Notes under the pieces: generated by a model
What the model was told of the DNA's origin: nothing
Databases searched by the model: none
The model's input: only the letters and a program-made list of their open reading frames with translations
Position numbers and translations under genes: made by a program
Shown here: one piece after another, positions 1 to 7,468 of the stretch
How positions within the stretch are numbered: the first letter of the stretch is position 1
Layout: each line of letters begins with the position of its first letter
NCBI GenBank assembly: GCA_024638395.1
Contig: JAHEKK010000011.1
Coordinates: 1 to 18,881 of the forward strand
DNA length: 18,881 nt
Direction: 5' to 3'
Source: Gemmatimonadota bacterium
GTDB taxonomy: Bacteria > Gemmatimonadota > Gemmatimonadetes > Longimicrobiales > Gaopeijiaceae

Positions 1-474
1 GACGACGTGGCGGTGCGCTACCTCAGCTTCTCCGAGTCGGCTACGGCCCTGAAGGACGGGGCCATCGATGCGGCCCTGATCTCCGTGGGATATCCGGCAG
101 CCGCGGTCCTCGAAGCGACGACGACGGCGGGAGCGCGCCTTCTCCCCATGGAGCCGGAAGCCCTCGCCACACTCCGGGAGGCCTATCCCTACTACATCCG
201 CGGGGTCATCCCGGCCGGGGCGTATCCGGGGGTGGATGAGGAGATCACCACGGCCGCCGTGTTCAATTGGATCATCGCGATGGACACCCTTGATCCGGAG
301 GTGGTCGAGGTACTCTTGAAGGTGGTGGTCGACGGGAGAGAACGCCTCGAGCGGGTCCACGACATGGCCCGGCAGATGGACATGACCCTTCTGGGTGAGG
401 CGCCAATTCCCCTACACAGCACGACGGAGGCCTGGCGGGTGGCCAACGGGGGGACGGGAGACGGCGGAGAGTGA
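1..474 (+). CDS. TAXI-family TRAP transporter solute-binding protein, C-terminal part
   Basis: This is the C-terminal part (about 158 residues) of a periplasmic substrate-binding protein of the TAXI type, which feeds a TRAP-type secondary transporter. The start lies outside the window. Visible family features are the segment ALKDGAIDAALISVGYPAAA (a loop near the ligand site in this family), followed by LLPMEPEALATLREAYPYY and then a region matching the usual TAXI C-terminus, where the protein alternates between helices such as VFNWIIAMDTLDPEVV and VVEVLLKVVVDGRERLERVH. The TGA stop overlaps the GTG start of the aminotransferase-like gene (GTGA), so the two are probably translated together. 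The TRAP membrane subunit is not in the window and may lie upstream. The substrate cannot be read from the sequence. The family call is from remembered family patterns; confidence is good for the family and nil for the ligand. Confidence 0.8.
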   Translation, partial: DDVAVRYLSFSESATALKDGAIDAALISVGYPAAAVLEATTTAGARLLPMEPEALATLREAYPYYIRGVIPAGAYPGVDEEITTAAVFNWIIAMDTLDPEVVEVLLKVVVDGRERLERVHDMARQMDMTLLGEAPIPLHSTTEAWRVANGGTGDGGE

Positions 475-1634
475 CCCGGTCGCTCGCTTGTCAGCGGGAC
501 GCCTTTTCCCTCCCGGGGGATCACCACTACCTCAACTGCGCCTACATGGGCCCACTACCCCGGGTCTCCGAGGAGGCTGCCGTACAGGGGCTTCGCAAGA
601 AGCGCTTCCCCCAGGTCGTCCAGGTAGAAGACTTCTTCCAGCCGGTTGAGGAGCTCAAGGGCCGGTTCGCACGACTCATCGGGGCTCCGTCGGGCGATAG
701 CGTGGCCATCGTCCCGTCCGTCTCCTACGGAATTGCAGCGGTTACGGGCAACACCGAGTTGGGCCCCGGCCGCAACATCGTCGTAATGCACGAGCAGTTC
801 CCGGCCAACGTGTATCCATGGCGGAGACTGGCAGAGGAGCAGGGTGGCGAAGTAAGGGTGGTCTCGCCCCGGGACGGATGTCGGGGCCAGGGCTGGTCCG
901 AGCGGGTACTCGATGCCATCGACGACGCGACCGTGGCGGTGGCCATGGGTACCGTTCACTGGACAGACGGCACCCGCTACGACCTTCCGGCCGTCCGGCG
1001 GAGAACACTGGAGGTCGGGGCGGCACTGGTCGTGGACGGCAGTCAGAGCGTGGGTGCGGCACCCATCGACGTTTCCGTTCTCGCTCCCGACGCCCTGATC
1101 TGTGCCGGCTACAAATGGCTGTTGGGACCCTACTCGGTGTCTCTTGCCTACTTCGGCGACCGGTACATCGAGGGGCGTCCGGTCGAGGAGACCTGGATAG
1201 CCCGCAAGGGCTCCGAGGATTTCCGCCGGCTGGTGGAATATCAGGACGAGTACCACCCGGGTGCGGTGCGGTTCGACGTAGGGCAGCGCAGCAATTTCGC
1301 CCTCGTGCCGTCCCTCTCGGCTTCTCTGGCGTTGCTGTTGGAGTGGACGCCGGACGCCATCGCCGAGTACTGCCGCGACCTCTTCGCCCCCGTGCTCGAG
1401 TCAGTGCCGAACTGGGGGGTGGGTGTCGAGGAGGAGCCGTGGCGAAGTCCTCATCTCTTCGGTCTGCGCCTGCCTGCCGACGTGTCGACCCATGAGGTCC
1501 AGGCGGCTTTCGAAGCACACCGGGTTGCCGTGTCCTTCCGTGGGTCCAGCGTGCGGGTGTCCCCCAACGTCTACAACACGGCTGATGACGTGGCGGCGTT
1601 TCTTGCGGCCCTGAAGGAGGGTATGGGACGGTAG
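471..1634 (+). CDS. Class V PLP-dependent aminotransferase-like enzyme
   Basis: A 387-residue cytoplasmic PLP enzyme of fold type I, class V (the group of cysteine desulfurases, kynureninases and isopenicillin-N epimerases). The pyridine-nitrogen aspartate is in ALVVDGSQSVGAAPID (D189), and the Schiff-base lysine is in ICAGYKWLLGP (K215). The N-terminus has LNCAYMGPLPRVSEEA, the substrate-side strand typical of this class, and the C-terminal small domain ends with VSFRGSSVRVSPNVYNTADD, with the arginine-containing strand that usually binds a carboxylate. Length is normal for the class. The GTG start overlaps the stop of the TAXI gene by 4 bases (GTGA), so it is coupled to a solute uptake gene, suggesting the enzyme acts on the imported compound; that link is inference. 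No cysteine-desulfurase active-site loop cysteine is evident, so an amino acid or amine lyase or aminotransferase is more likely than a desulfurase. Exact substrate unknown. Confidence 0.87.
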   Translation: MTRSLACQRDAFSLPGDHHYLNCAYMGPLPRVSEEAAVQGLRKKRFPQVVQVEDFFQPVEELKGRFARLIGAPSGDSVAIVPSVSYGIAAVTGNTELGPGRNIVVMHEQFPANVYPWRRLAEEQGGEVRVVSPRDGCRGQGWSERVLDAIDDATVAVAMGTVHWTDGTRYDLPAVRRRTLEVGAALVVDGSQSVGAAPIDVSVLAPDALICAGYKWLLGPYSVSLAYFGDRYIEGRPVEETWIARKGSEDFRRLVEYQDEYHPGAVRFDVGQRSNFALVPSLSASLALLLEWTPDAIAEYCRDLFAPVLESVPNWGVGVEEEPWRSPHLFGLRLPADVSTHEVQAAFEAHRVAVSFRGSSVRVSPNVYNTADDVAAFLAALKEGMGR

Positions 1635-1691
1635 TGGAGCGGCACGGCCCCTCCGTCGTTGCCCGACCCGCCGGACTTGTGCAGACCTTCC

Positions 1692-2249
1692 CTAGCTGAC
1701 CCTGAGACCGGGCCCGAACACGATGGTCACACGGTCGCCGATTTCCACGCCGTGGTCCTCCAGCCAGCCCTGGACCACCTCGAGGGCAAAGGAAGACGGC
1801 GCGGTGGAGTCCGTGAGATTCGTGTCCTCCGCCTCCATCTGCTTGATGTCGACGACGTCGAAGCTCTCGTTGATGAAGGCGATGTCGAGAGACACGAAGG
1901 TGTCCTTCATCCAGAACGAACGGAGCTCCGTGTCCGGGAATACGAACAGCATTCCGGTGCCGGGGGGGACTTCGAGGCGCCCCATCAACCCTTGCTCGCG
2001 GGCTTCGGGTGTGCTGGCCACTTCCGCCCGAACGGTGTCGGAGTCGAAGATCACCCAGGCCTGCCCCGGAGGCGGCCGGTCCTGGTCGGGGGATTCCACT
2101 CTTGACGCTGCCGGAGCGACCTCTGCCGCGGCCTCACCGCCGTTTCCGCCGCAGGCCCCGGCTACGATCAGGCCGAGAAGCAGCGCTCCCAGCCCCAGAG
2201 CGGGGAATGACCGCCCTCGTTCGCCGGACCTGTTCCTCACGTGACTCAT
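1692..2249 (-). CDS. DUF192 family lipoprotein
   Basis: A 185-residue protein with an N-terminal export signal: basic residues, a hydrophobic stretch at about 17-32 and a candidate lipobox ending at C33 (VAGACGG). This would anchor it as a lipoprotein after signal peptidase II cleavage. The -3 residue is alanine rather than the usual leucine, so the lipoprotein call is moderate. A low-complexity linker (Glu, Ala, Pro, Asp) follows. The DUF192 domain fills the C-terminal half: EQGLMGRLEVPPGTGMLFVF and SFWMKDTFVSLDIAFI are the family hallmarks. The biochemical role of DUF192 is not well defined. The start is chosen at the ATG preceded by GGAG with a 5-base spacer; an in-frame start 14 codons upstream lacks that support. 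It is divergent from the Trm112-like gene, with about 145 bases between the two starts. Confidence 0.85.
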   Translation of the reverse strand: MSHVRNRSGERGRSFPALGLGALLLGLIVAGACGGNGGEAAAEVAPAASRVESPDQDRPPPGQAWVIFDSDTVRAEVASTPEAREQGLMGRLEVPPGTGMLFVFPDTELRSFWMKDTFVSLDIAFINESFDVVDIKQMEAEDTNLTDSTAPSSFALEVVQGWLEDHGVEIGDRVTIVFGPGLRVS

Positions 2250-2394
2250 CCGCACTCCACGGCTTCTCCGTTGTCGCGATCGCCCGAGCATTGGCTAAGT
2301 TACCATCCCCGCATCCACCCTTCCTACGCGTACACCGGCTCTGGGGTCCCGCGGGGCTGGACCAAGACCCGGGCGCTGACACCTGGCACGACCC

Positions 2395-2664
2395 ATGTCC
2401 GACGTGATCGACCCCGAGCTTCTCGAGATTCTCGTTTGCCCGGAAACCAAAGAACCGGTTCAGGTGGCTTCCGGGCAGTTGTTGGCTGAAGTGAACCGGG
2501 CCATCGAGCGGGGAACGGTGGCCACCCGCGGCGGGGAAACGATGAAGGACGCCCTCTCGGCGGCCCTCGTGCGGGAGGATGGGACCGTGCTCTATCCCAT
2601 TCGCGACGGCATTCCGATCATGCTGATCGACGAGTCGATCGAGTTGGGCTCCCTCTCTCCCTGA
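2395..2664 (+). CDS. Small Trm112-like protein
   Basis: An 89-residue cytoplasmic protein of the Trm112/YcaR-like group. It begins with LLEILVCPETKEPVQ and ends with LYPIRDGIPIMLIDESIEL, the two conserved strands of this family. Known relatives are small zinc-ribbon proteins; eukaryotic and archaeal Trm112 activates methyltransferases, while the bacterial role is less clear. Here only one cysteine remains (C15 in VCPET): the usual second cysteine of the CPxC knuckle is glutamate/threonine, and there is no later cysteine, so a normal zinc site is unlikely. An insertion (about residues 30-58) separates the two strands, longer than in the short YcaR proteins. No clear ribosome binding site precedes the ATG. 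It converges with the PhzF gene, with stops 5 bases apart. Confidence 0.8.
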   Translation: MSDVIDPELLEILVCPETKEPVQVASGQLLAEVNRAIERGTVATRGGETMKDALSAALVREDGTVLYPIRDGIPIMLIDESIELGSLSP

Positions 2665-2669
2665 GGGGG

Positions 2670-3491
2670 TCACATGGGCCTGAGGAGTTTCCCGTAGGCA
2701 ACGGTCACCGCGTGGCCGATGAGATCGACCCTGTCGCCCCGCGTCCGCACGGTCAGCGTTCCGCCCCGGTCCAGACCCTGGTGGGCCCGGAGCTCGTCCT
2801 TGCCCAGTTCGCCGGCCCAGAACGGCGTGAGCGCCGTGTGGGCGGAGCCCGTAACGGGGTCCTCGTCCACGCCCTTCCACGGAGCGTAGAAGCGCGACAC
2901 GAAGTCGACCTCTCCGTCTCCTTCGGCCGTGACGGCAAGCCCCATGACATCGCCCAGATCGACACGGCCCAACGCACCGAAGTCGGGTCGCAGTCCCATC
3001 ACGGCGTCGGCGTCCGCGAGGACCAGGACGCCGAGGTTGCGGGCGGTCAGGTATCGCCCCGAGCCCGGCTCGATGCCGAGGGCACTCCAGAGGGGTTCGG
3101 GCGCCGGGTGGTCCTTCGGCGGGTCTGCAGGGAAGTCCATTCGCAGCGTGTTCACGCCGTCCTCGTGGACTGTGAGGGGGCCGGAGGCCGACTTGAACCG
3201 GATGGGGCCGGGAGCGCCCAGTTCCCTCACCAGCACGTGGGCGCTGGCCAGCGTGGCGTGGCCGCAAAGTGGGACTTCGACCGCCGGTGTGAACCAACGG
3301 AGTCTCCGTAGGCCTTCGTCATCGGGCTCGTATATGAAGGCCGTCTCCGAGAGGTTCATTTCACGGGCGATGGCCATCATGGCTGATTCGGGGAGCTTGT
3401 CGATGTCGAGGCAAACGGCCGCGGGGTTGCCGTCGAACGGGGTGTCCGTGAATGCATCCACCGTGTAGAATGGAACCCTTTCGGTCGCCAT
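2670..3491 (-). CDS. PhzF family isomerase/epimerase
   Basis: A 273-residue cytoplasmic protein of the PhzF/diaminopimelate-epimerase fold with two similar halves. The start motif YTVDAFTDTPFDGNPAAVCL is diagnostic. The predicted catalytic glutamate is E49 in MNLSETAFIY. PLCGHATLASAHV (with C76) and the second-half segment DPVTGSAHTALTPFW match the ligand loops of the family. Family members include the phenazine enzyme PhzF, but most are general isomerases of unknown substrate. No phenazine genes are nearby, so a phenazine role is unlikely. The ATG start is preceded by GGAGGAG with an 11-base spacer. A GTG further upstream at 3524 is possible but less likely because the family normally begins close to the YTVDAF strand. 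No operon partner is evident; the next gene on either side is on the other strand. Confidence 0.9.
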   Translation of the reverse strand: MATERVPFYTVDAFTDTPFDGNPAAVCLDIDKLPESAMMAIAREMNLSETAFIYEPDDEGLRRLRWFTPAVEVPLCGHATLASAHVLVRELGAPGPIRFKSASGPLTVHEDGVNTLRMDFPADPPKDHPAPEPLWSALGIEPGSGRYLTARNLGVLVLADADAVMGLRPDFGALGRVDLGDVMGLAVTAEGDGEVDFVSRFYAPWKGVDEDPVTGSAHTALTPFWAGELGKDELRAHQGLDRGGTLTVRTRGDRVDLIGHAVTVAYGKLLRPM

Positions 3492-3661
3492 GGGGGGTAA
3501 CACTCCTCCGGGTCTTGTGAACACGCGGTGTGGGTTGTGGATGAAGAGGGGATCGAACTCCTGAGACGGAGTGGGCTGAACCCCGAACTCGGAATCTTGG
3601 TGGGAACGGAGCGCCTTGGTAGGTCAGGCAATTGGAGCGCGCGGACGTTGAGGCGGGTGTC

Positions 3662-4990
3662 GTGATCACCACGGCGGGATTTGCCCGATTCTACGCGCCG
3701 CTGGCGGCGACGAGCCTCCTGCTCACGGCAACCAATCCGATTCTGGCCGCTGCGCTGGCTCGGTCCACCGACCCGACGATCGCGCTGGCAGGGTACAGCG
3801 TCGCTTTTGCGGTGTGCGGCGTGCTGTACGCACCGCTCCTGGTCGTACAGCAGGTGGCGGCGGCCCGCCTCCTCTCGAGGGGGTCCTTTTCACCGGTCCG
3901 CCGCTTTGCGTACCTGACCGGCGCCGTGTTCTCCCTCATCGGCGCTCTCATCGCGTACACGGCTCTGGGCGATCTCGTGTTCGCCCGCCTGGTCGGCGTG
4001 GGCCCAGCGGTCCTTGCCGAGGCCCTCCGGGCCATGGCTTTCCTCTGGCCCGTTCCGTTTCTGACCGCGGTACGAGCGGCCCACCAGGGGCGGCTCGTTG
4101 CGGGCCACCGGACCAAACCCATCGCTTCGGCGACGGGGGTGAGGACCGGCATCCTGGCGGTCGTGGCCTTTGCCCTGGCCACCACCGGGGGGGGCGCCTG
4201 GCTGGGTGCCGTCGCGTTCACCGTCGGCCTGGCCCTGGAAACGTTGATGGTCATGCTGGCACCGACACCCAATGTGGTGCTGGAACACGAGGACTGCATG
4301 TCCAGCGAGCAGGACATCGCGCGGTTTTCGGCGCCGCTCATGGTGAACGTCCTTCTCTGGTGGGCCACCCCGCTGATCATCAATGCAGTGCTGGCCCGGA
4401 CGACAAATCCGGATCCGTCGCTGGCCGCGTTTGCCGTCGTCGAAGCTTTCGCATGGTTCGTGACCGCTCCGGTGGGTCAGTTGCAGCACGCCAGCATCGC
4501 CCTGGTTCAGTGCTCCGAGACCCACAAGCGGGTACGAGCGTGGGGCGGCGTCCTGGCGGCGGTCATGGCCGGGCTCCTTCTCTTCTTTTCCATTCCGGTA
4601 GTGCGTGAGTTCGTGTTCCGCTCGGTGTTCGCCCTCGAGCCCGAGCTCGTGGCGCTGGCAGGAGCGGCCCTTCCTATCGCTGCTGCGTATCCCTTCCTGT
4701 ACGGTCTCCGCCAGTACTACCAGGGGCTCTTCGTGCGGTCCGGCCGGACCATCGTCGTCGGTGTCGGGGCCGTGATCCGTGTGACGGCCGTGCTGATCGC
4801 CGCCTTCCTCTGCGTTCATGAGATGGGACACCAGGGCGCGGTCCTCGGCGTGGGCCTCTCGGTGTTCGGTTTGACGGTGGAGGGCCTCTTCCTGGAGCGC
4901 ATGTCTCAGCGCAAGGTGCTGCCTGAGCTGAGGACCGAGGCTGCGGGAACGCCGTTCACAGAGGCGTTCGAGGGGGCTTCGGAGGCGTGA
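3662..4990 (+). CDS. MATE/MOP-fold membrane protein resembling ANKH
   Basis: A polytopic inner-membrane protein of about 442 residues with roughly 10-12 hydrophobic segments. It is built from two similar halves. The first has RFYAPLAATSLLLTATNPIL then ALARSTDPTIALAGYSVAFA; the second has RFSAPLMVNVLLWWATPLII then AVLARTTNPDPSLAAFAV. This is the inverted-repeat-like layout of the MATE/MOP superfamily (drug or polysaccharide flippases). Segments such as HQGAVLGVGLSVFGLTVEG near the C-terminus also look like the ANKH (progressive ankylosis) transporter family as I remember it. The substrate is unknown; efflux of an anion or drug is inference. The GTG start has GAGG with an 8-base spacer. An alternative TTG start at 3632 has no good binding site and would add 10 residues. 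It stands alone between a divergent and a convergent neighbour. Confidence 0.75.
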   Translation: MITTAGFARFYAPLAATSLLLTATNPILAAALARSTDPTIALAGYSVAFAVCGVLYAPLLVVQQVAAARLLSRGSFSPVRRFAYLTGAVFSLIGALIAYTALGDLVFARLVGVGPAVLAEALRAMAFLWPVPFLTAVRAAHQGRLVAGHRTKPIASATGVRTGILAVVAFALATTGGGAWLGAVAFTVGLALETLMVMLAPTPNVVLEHEDCMSSEQDIARFSAPLMVNVLLWWATPLIINAVLARTTNPDPSLAAFAVVEAFAWFVTAPVGQLQHASIALVQCSETHKRVRAWGGVLAAVMAGLLLFFSIPVVREFVFRSVFALEPELVALAGAALPIAAAYPFLYGLRQYYQGLFVRSGRTIVVGVGAVIRVTAVLIAAFLCVHEMGHQGAVLGVGLSVFGLTVEGLFLERMSQRKVLPELRTEAAGTPFTEAFEGASEA

Positions 4991-5021
4991 AACCCGGGCG
5001 GGGCGGTGGGTCGGGCCGACG

Positions 5022-5035
5022 GCCGAGACCTCGGC
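5022..5035. terminator. Inverted repeat between convergent genes (possible terminator)
   Basis: GCCGAG, 2 bases, CTCGGC forms a perfect inverted repeat, folding as a 5-bp stem with a 4-base loop. It sits in the 90-base gap between the convergent MATE-like and VWA genes, which have no other obvious end signal. On the plus strand only TT and then CCC follow, so a classical U-tract is missing. Weak support. Confidence 0.3.
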
Positions 5036-5080
5036 TTCCCGCCATATCGCCGCGACGTCGACCGGGAGAGAGGCCGGACG

Positions 5081-6370
5081 TCAGGCCACGCGCCGTTTCC
5101 GCTTCAGGAAATCCATCATGATGTATTGCCCCAGGCTCATGGTCGACGTGAAGTAGGCCTTGCCCCGGGCGATCTCCGACACCTTCTGGACGAAGCGCAT
5201 GAGGTAGGGGTCCCGGGCCAGCATGAACGTGTTGATGAGGATGCCCGCTTTTCGGCAGGCGGACACTTCCCTGTAGGTGGCCCGGAGAATATTGCGGTCG
5301 AGCCCAGCCGAGTTCTTGTAGATACGCCCGGAGGGAAGCGTGATGGCTGATGGCTTCCCGTCGGTGATCATGATGATCTGACGCATGTCCTTCTTCTGCG
5401 CCTTGAGGAGTCGTCGCGCCAACTCCAGCCCTTCGGCGGTGTTGGTGTGGAAGGGCCCGACCTGAGCCTGGGCCAGGCGTCCGAGCGGGATCTCTTCGGC
5501 CCTGTCTCCGAACGTGATCACCTTGAGGGAGTCCCCGGGGAACTGCGTCCGGATCATGTGGGACAGGGCCAGGGCCACCTTCTTGGCCGGGGAGAACCTG
5601 TCTTCTCCGTAGAGGATCATGGAGTGGGAGATGTCGAGCATGAGAACGGTCGCACACGACGAGCGATACTCGGTCTGGTGGACCATCAGGTCCTTGTATT
5701 CGAGGGCCAGGGGCACCGACAGGCCTTCGCGCTCGATCGCCCGTTTCAGGGTCTCGGGAATGTCCAGATTGAGCGTATCTCCGAAGGTGTAGGGCTTGCT
5801 CCCCGCGTCGGACGCGACGCCCGTCGACTTCTCCGAAGTGTCGTGGGCGCCCACCGAAGATCGCCCCAGGGCGCCCAGGATGCCCTTCAAAGCGCGGTAT
5901 CCGAGGAAGTCGAGTCCCTTCTGGGTGAGATTGAACTGGACCTGTTGAGCCGCCTCCTTGGCGACGTCCTCCTGGCCCATGCCCGTCGCCTCCTGGGTGG
6001 CGCCCATGAATCCCGGAGCCCCTCCCTCCAGCGTCAGGTAGCCTTCCTCAACGAGCTTCTGGACCAACTTGTCGAGGAGCGCGGCGATCTGACCCTGGAC
6101 ATCGGCGTCCCCCGGCCCCTCGCCCCGCAGCTCCTGGACCATTTCCGGGGTGAGCTGTCCGCTCTCGACCAGGGCCTTCAAGAGGGCGTGTTTCAACGCG
6201 TCGAGGGAAGAGGTATCCTCCAGTCCCGACCAGCCCCAGTACGGGTGGAAATGGGGACCCCCGGCAAACCCGCCGTCCAGGAGGAAGCCCGAGAGCATCT
6301 CCATGAGGGACTCGAGATTGAGGGCGTCGAGCCATCCCCCTTTGTACTTCGTGTAGGTGGTGAATCTCAT
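5081..6370 (-). CDS. VWA domain (MIDAS) protein, partner-type of AAA+ ATPase
   Basis: A 429-residue protein with a C-terminal von Willebrand factor A domain (about residues 235-425). The complete metal-ion-dependent adhesion site is visible: DISHS at D246-S250, T311 in HTNTAEGL, and D337 in IMITDGKP. The N-terminal half is helical and charged, with no signal peptide or membrane segment, so it is probably cytoplasmic. Proteins of this type (BchD/ChlD, CoxE/YehP-like) usually act with a MoxR or Mg-chelatase-like AAA+ ATPase to remodel or load metal into a target protein. A suitable AAA+ gene is on the same strand at 10034-11494, separated by four unrelated genes. The ATG start shares a 33-base gap with mutY; neither has much room for a promoter. 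A GTG 9 bases further upstream is an alternative. Target unknown. Confidence 0.85.
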   Translation of the reverse strand: MRFTTYTKYKGGWLDALNLESLMEMLSGFLLDGGFAGGPHFHPYWGWSGLEDTSSLDALKHALLKALVESGQLTPEMVQELRGEGPGDADVQGQIAALLDKLVQKLVEEGYLTLEGGAPGFMGATQEATGMGQEDVAKEAAQQVQFNLTQKGLDFLGYRALKGILGALGRSSVGAHDTSEKSTGVASDAGSKPYTFGDTLNLDIPETLKRAIEREGLSVPLALEYKDLMVHQTEYRSSCATVLMLDISHSMILYGEDRFSPAKKVALALSHMIRTQFPGDSLKVITFGDRAEEIPLGRLAQAQVGPFHTNTAEGLELARRLLKAQKKDMRQIIMITDGKPSAITLPSGRIYKNSAGLDRNILRATYREVSACRKAGILINTFMLARDPYLMRFVQKVSEIARGKAYFTSTMSLGQYIMMDFLKRKRRVA

Positions 6371-6403
6371 GGTACACACTAGGTGGAGCGCTCTGGGAGC
6401 GCC

Positions 6404-7468
6404 ATGAACAAGGGCCCTTCACCGAAGGGTTCGGAGCTACGGTCCGTCCGCATCCGGACCGCCCTGCTCGATCACTTCGACCGAACCGCCCGGGATCTCC
6501 CGTGGCGGAGAGACCGGACGCCGTACAAGGTTCTCGTCTCCGAGATGATGCTTCAGCAAACCAGGGTGGAGACCGTCATCCCCTACTACCACGAGTGGCT
6601 CCTGCGGTTTCCCGACCTGGAGGCGCTTGGTGCGGCCCCCCTGGATGAGGTGCTGAGGGCCTGGCAGGGGCTGGGATACTATTCCCGGGCGAGGAATCTC
6701 CACCGGGCCGCGCGGGAGGTCAACGAGCGATACGGCGGGCAACTGCCCTCGACCCGCCGCGAGTTGCGGACCCTCCCGGGGGTGGGAGAGTACACGGCCG
6801 GGGCTGTTGCGAGCATTGCGTTCGGCCTGGCGGAGCCCGCCGTGGACGGGAACGTACGGCGTGTGCTGTCCCGCCTGGACGACATCGAGAAGCCTCGCCA
6901 GGCCGGACTGCTCCAACGGGCGGGAGAGCTCCTCGACCCTGACCGTCCGGGGGACTCCAACGAGGCTCTCATGGAGCTGGGGGCGACCGTCTGCAGACCC
7001 CGGAACCCGCTGTGTGACGTTTGTCCGGTTGCGGAGCACTGTCGGGCTCTTTCTGCCGGTACGGTTGGGCTGCGTCCTCTCAGGAAGGCCCGAAAGCCGG
7101 TTCCGGCGGTCACCGTCGATGTGGCCGTGATCTTCGACGGGAACGACCGGGCTCTCGTCGCCAAGCGGCCTGATCGTGGGCTACTCGCCGGTCTCTGGGA
7201 GTTTCCCGAGCGGGAGAGCTTGGATTCCCCAGTGGGAGCCCTGGAGGAAGAGGGCGCCCTCGAATCGGTCTTTCATGCATTCACGCATCTCCATGCCACG
7301 TACCGTCCGGCCGTTCTTCGCCTGAGGGAAGCAGCCCTCTCCCCACCGGTGGTCCGTGGCCGGCCCGAGGTCCGTTGGCTATCCCTGACCCGCACCGGCG
7401 AGATTGCCCTGCCCGCGGCGCAACAGCGGATCGCCGCCGCGGCCCTGGACTGGCTCCGCCGCCGTTGA
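6404..7468 (+). CDS. mutY: A/G-specific adenine glycosylase MutY
   Basis: A 354-residue base-excision repair enzyme that removes adenine mispaired with 8-oxoguanine. The glutamate that activates water is E47 in LVSEMMLQQTRVET. The helix-hairpin-helix is LPGVGEYTAGAVASIAFG (about 124-141), and the catalytic aspartate is D148 in AVDGNVRRVLSRL. The iron-sulfur loop is complete, C197-x6-C204-x2-C207-x5-C213. The C-terminal part (about 225-350) is the NUDIX-like domain used for 8-oxoG recognition, with LLAGLWEFPERE. The ATG start is preceded by GGGAG 4 bases upstream; a GTG at 6383 is possible. Length is normal for the family. Its last 90 bases overlap, on the opposite strand, the end of the PLP-enzyme gene. 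A single-copy housekeeping function is expected. Confidence 0.96.
   Translation: MNKGPSPKGSELRSVRIRTALLDHFDRTARDLPWRRDRTPYKVLVSEMMLQQTRVETVIPYYHEWLLRFPDLEALGAAPLDEVLRAWQGLGYYSRARNLHRAAREVNERYGGQLPSTRRELRTLPGVGEYTAGAVASIAFGLAEPAVDGNVRRVLSRLDDIEKPRQAGLLQRAGELLDPDRPGDSNEALMELGATVCRPRNPLCDVCPVAEHCRALSAGTVGLRPLRKARKPVPAVTVDVAVIFDGNDRALVAKRPDRGLLAGLWEFPERESLDSPVGALEEEGALESVFHAFTHLHATYRPAVLRLREAALSPPVVRGRPEVRWLSLTRTGEIALPAAQQRIAAAALDWLRRR

Noticed and set aside
2134..3297. Long minus-strand open frame covering the Trm112-like gene and part of the PhzF gene
   Set aside because: Composition is arginine, glycine and proline rich with no motif; it overlaps well-supported genes.
3540..3650. tRNA-like stretch with GATCGAACTC and TTGGTAGGTC motifs and a 5-bp inverted repeat ACTCC-GGAGT
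   Set aside because: The T-arm-like part reads in antisense and the D-arm-like part in sense, and no cloverleaf can be formed on either strand.
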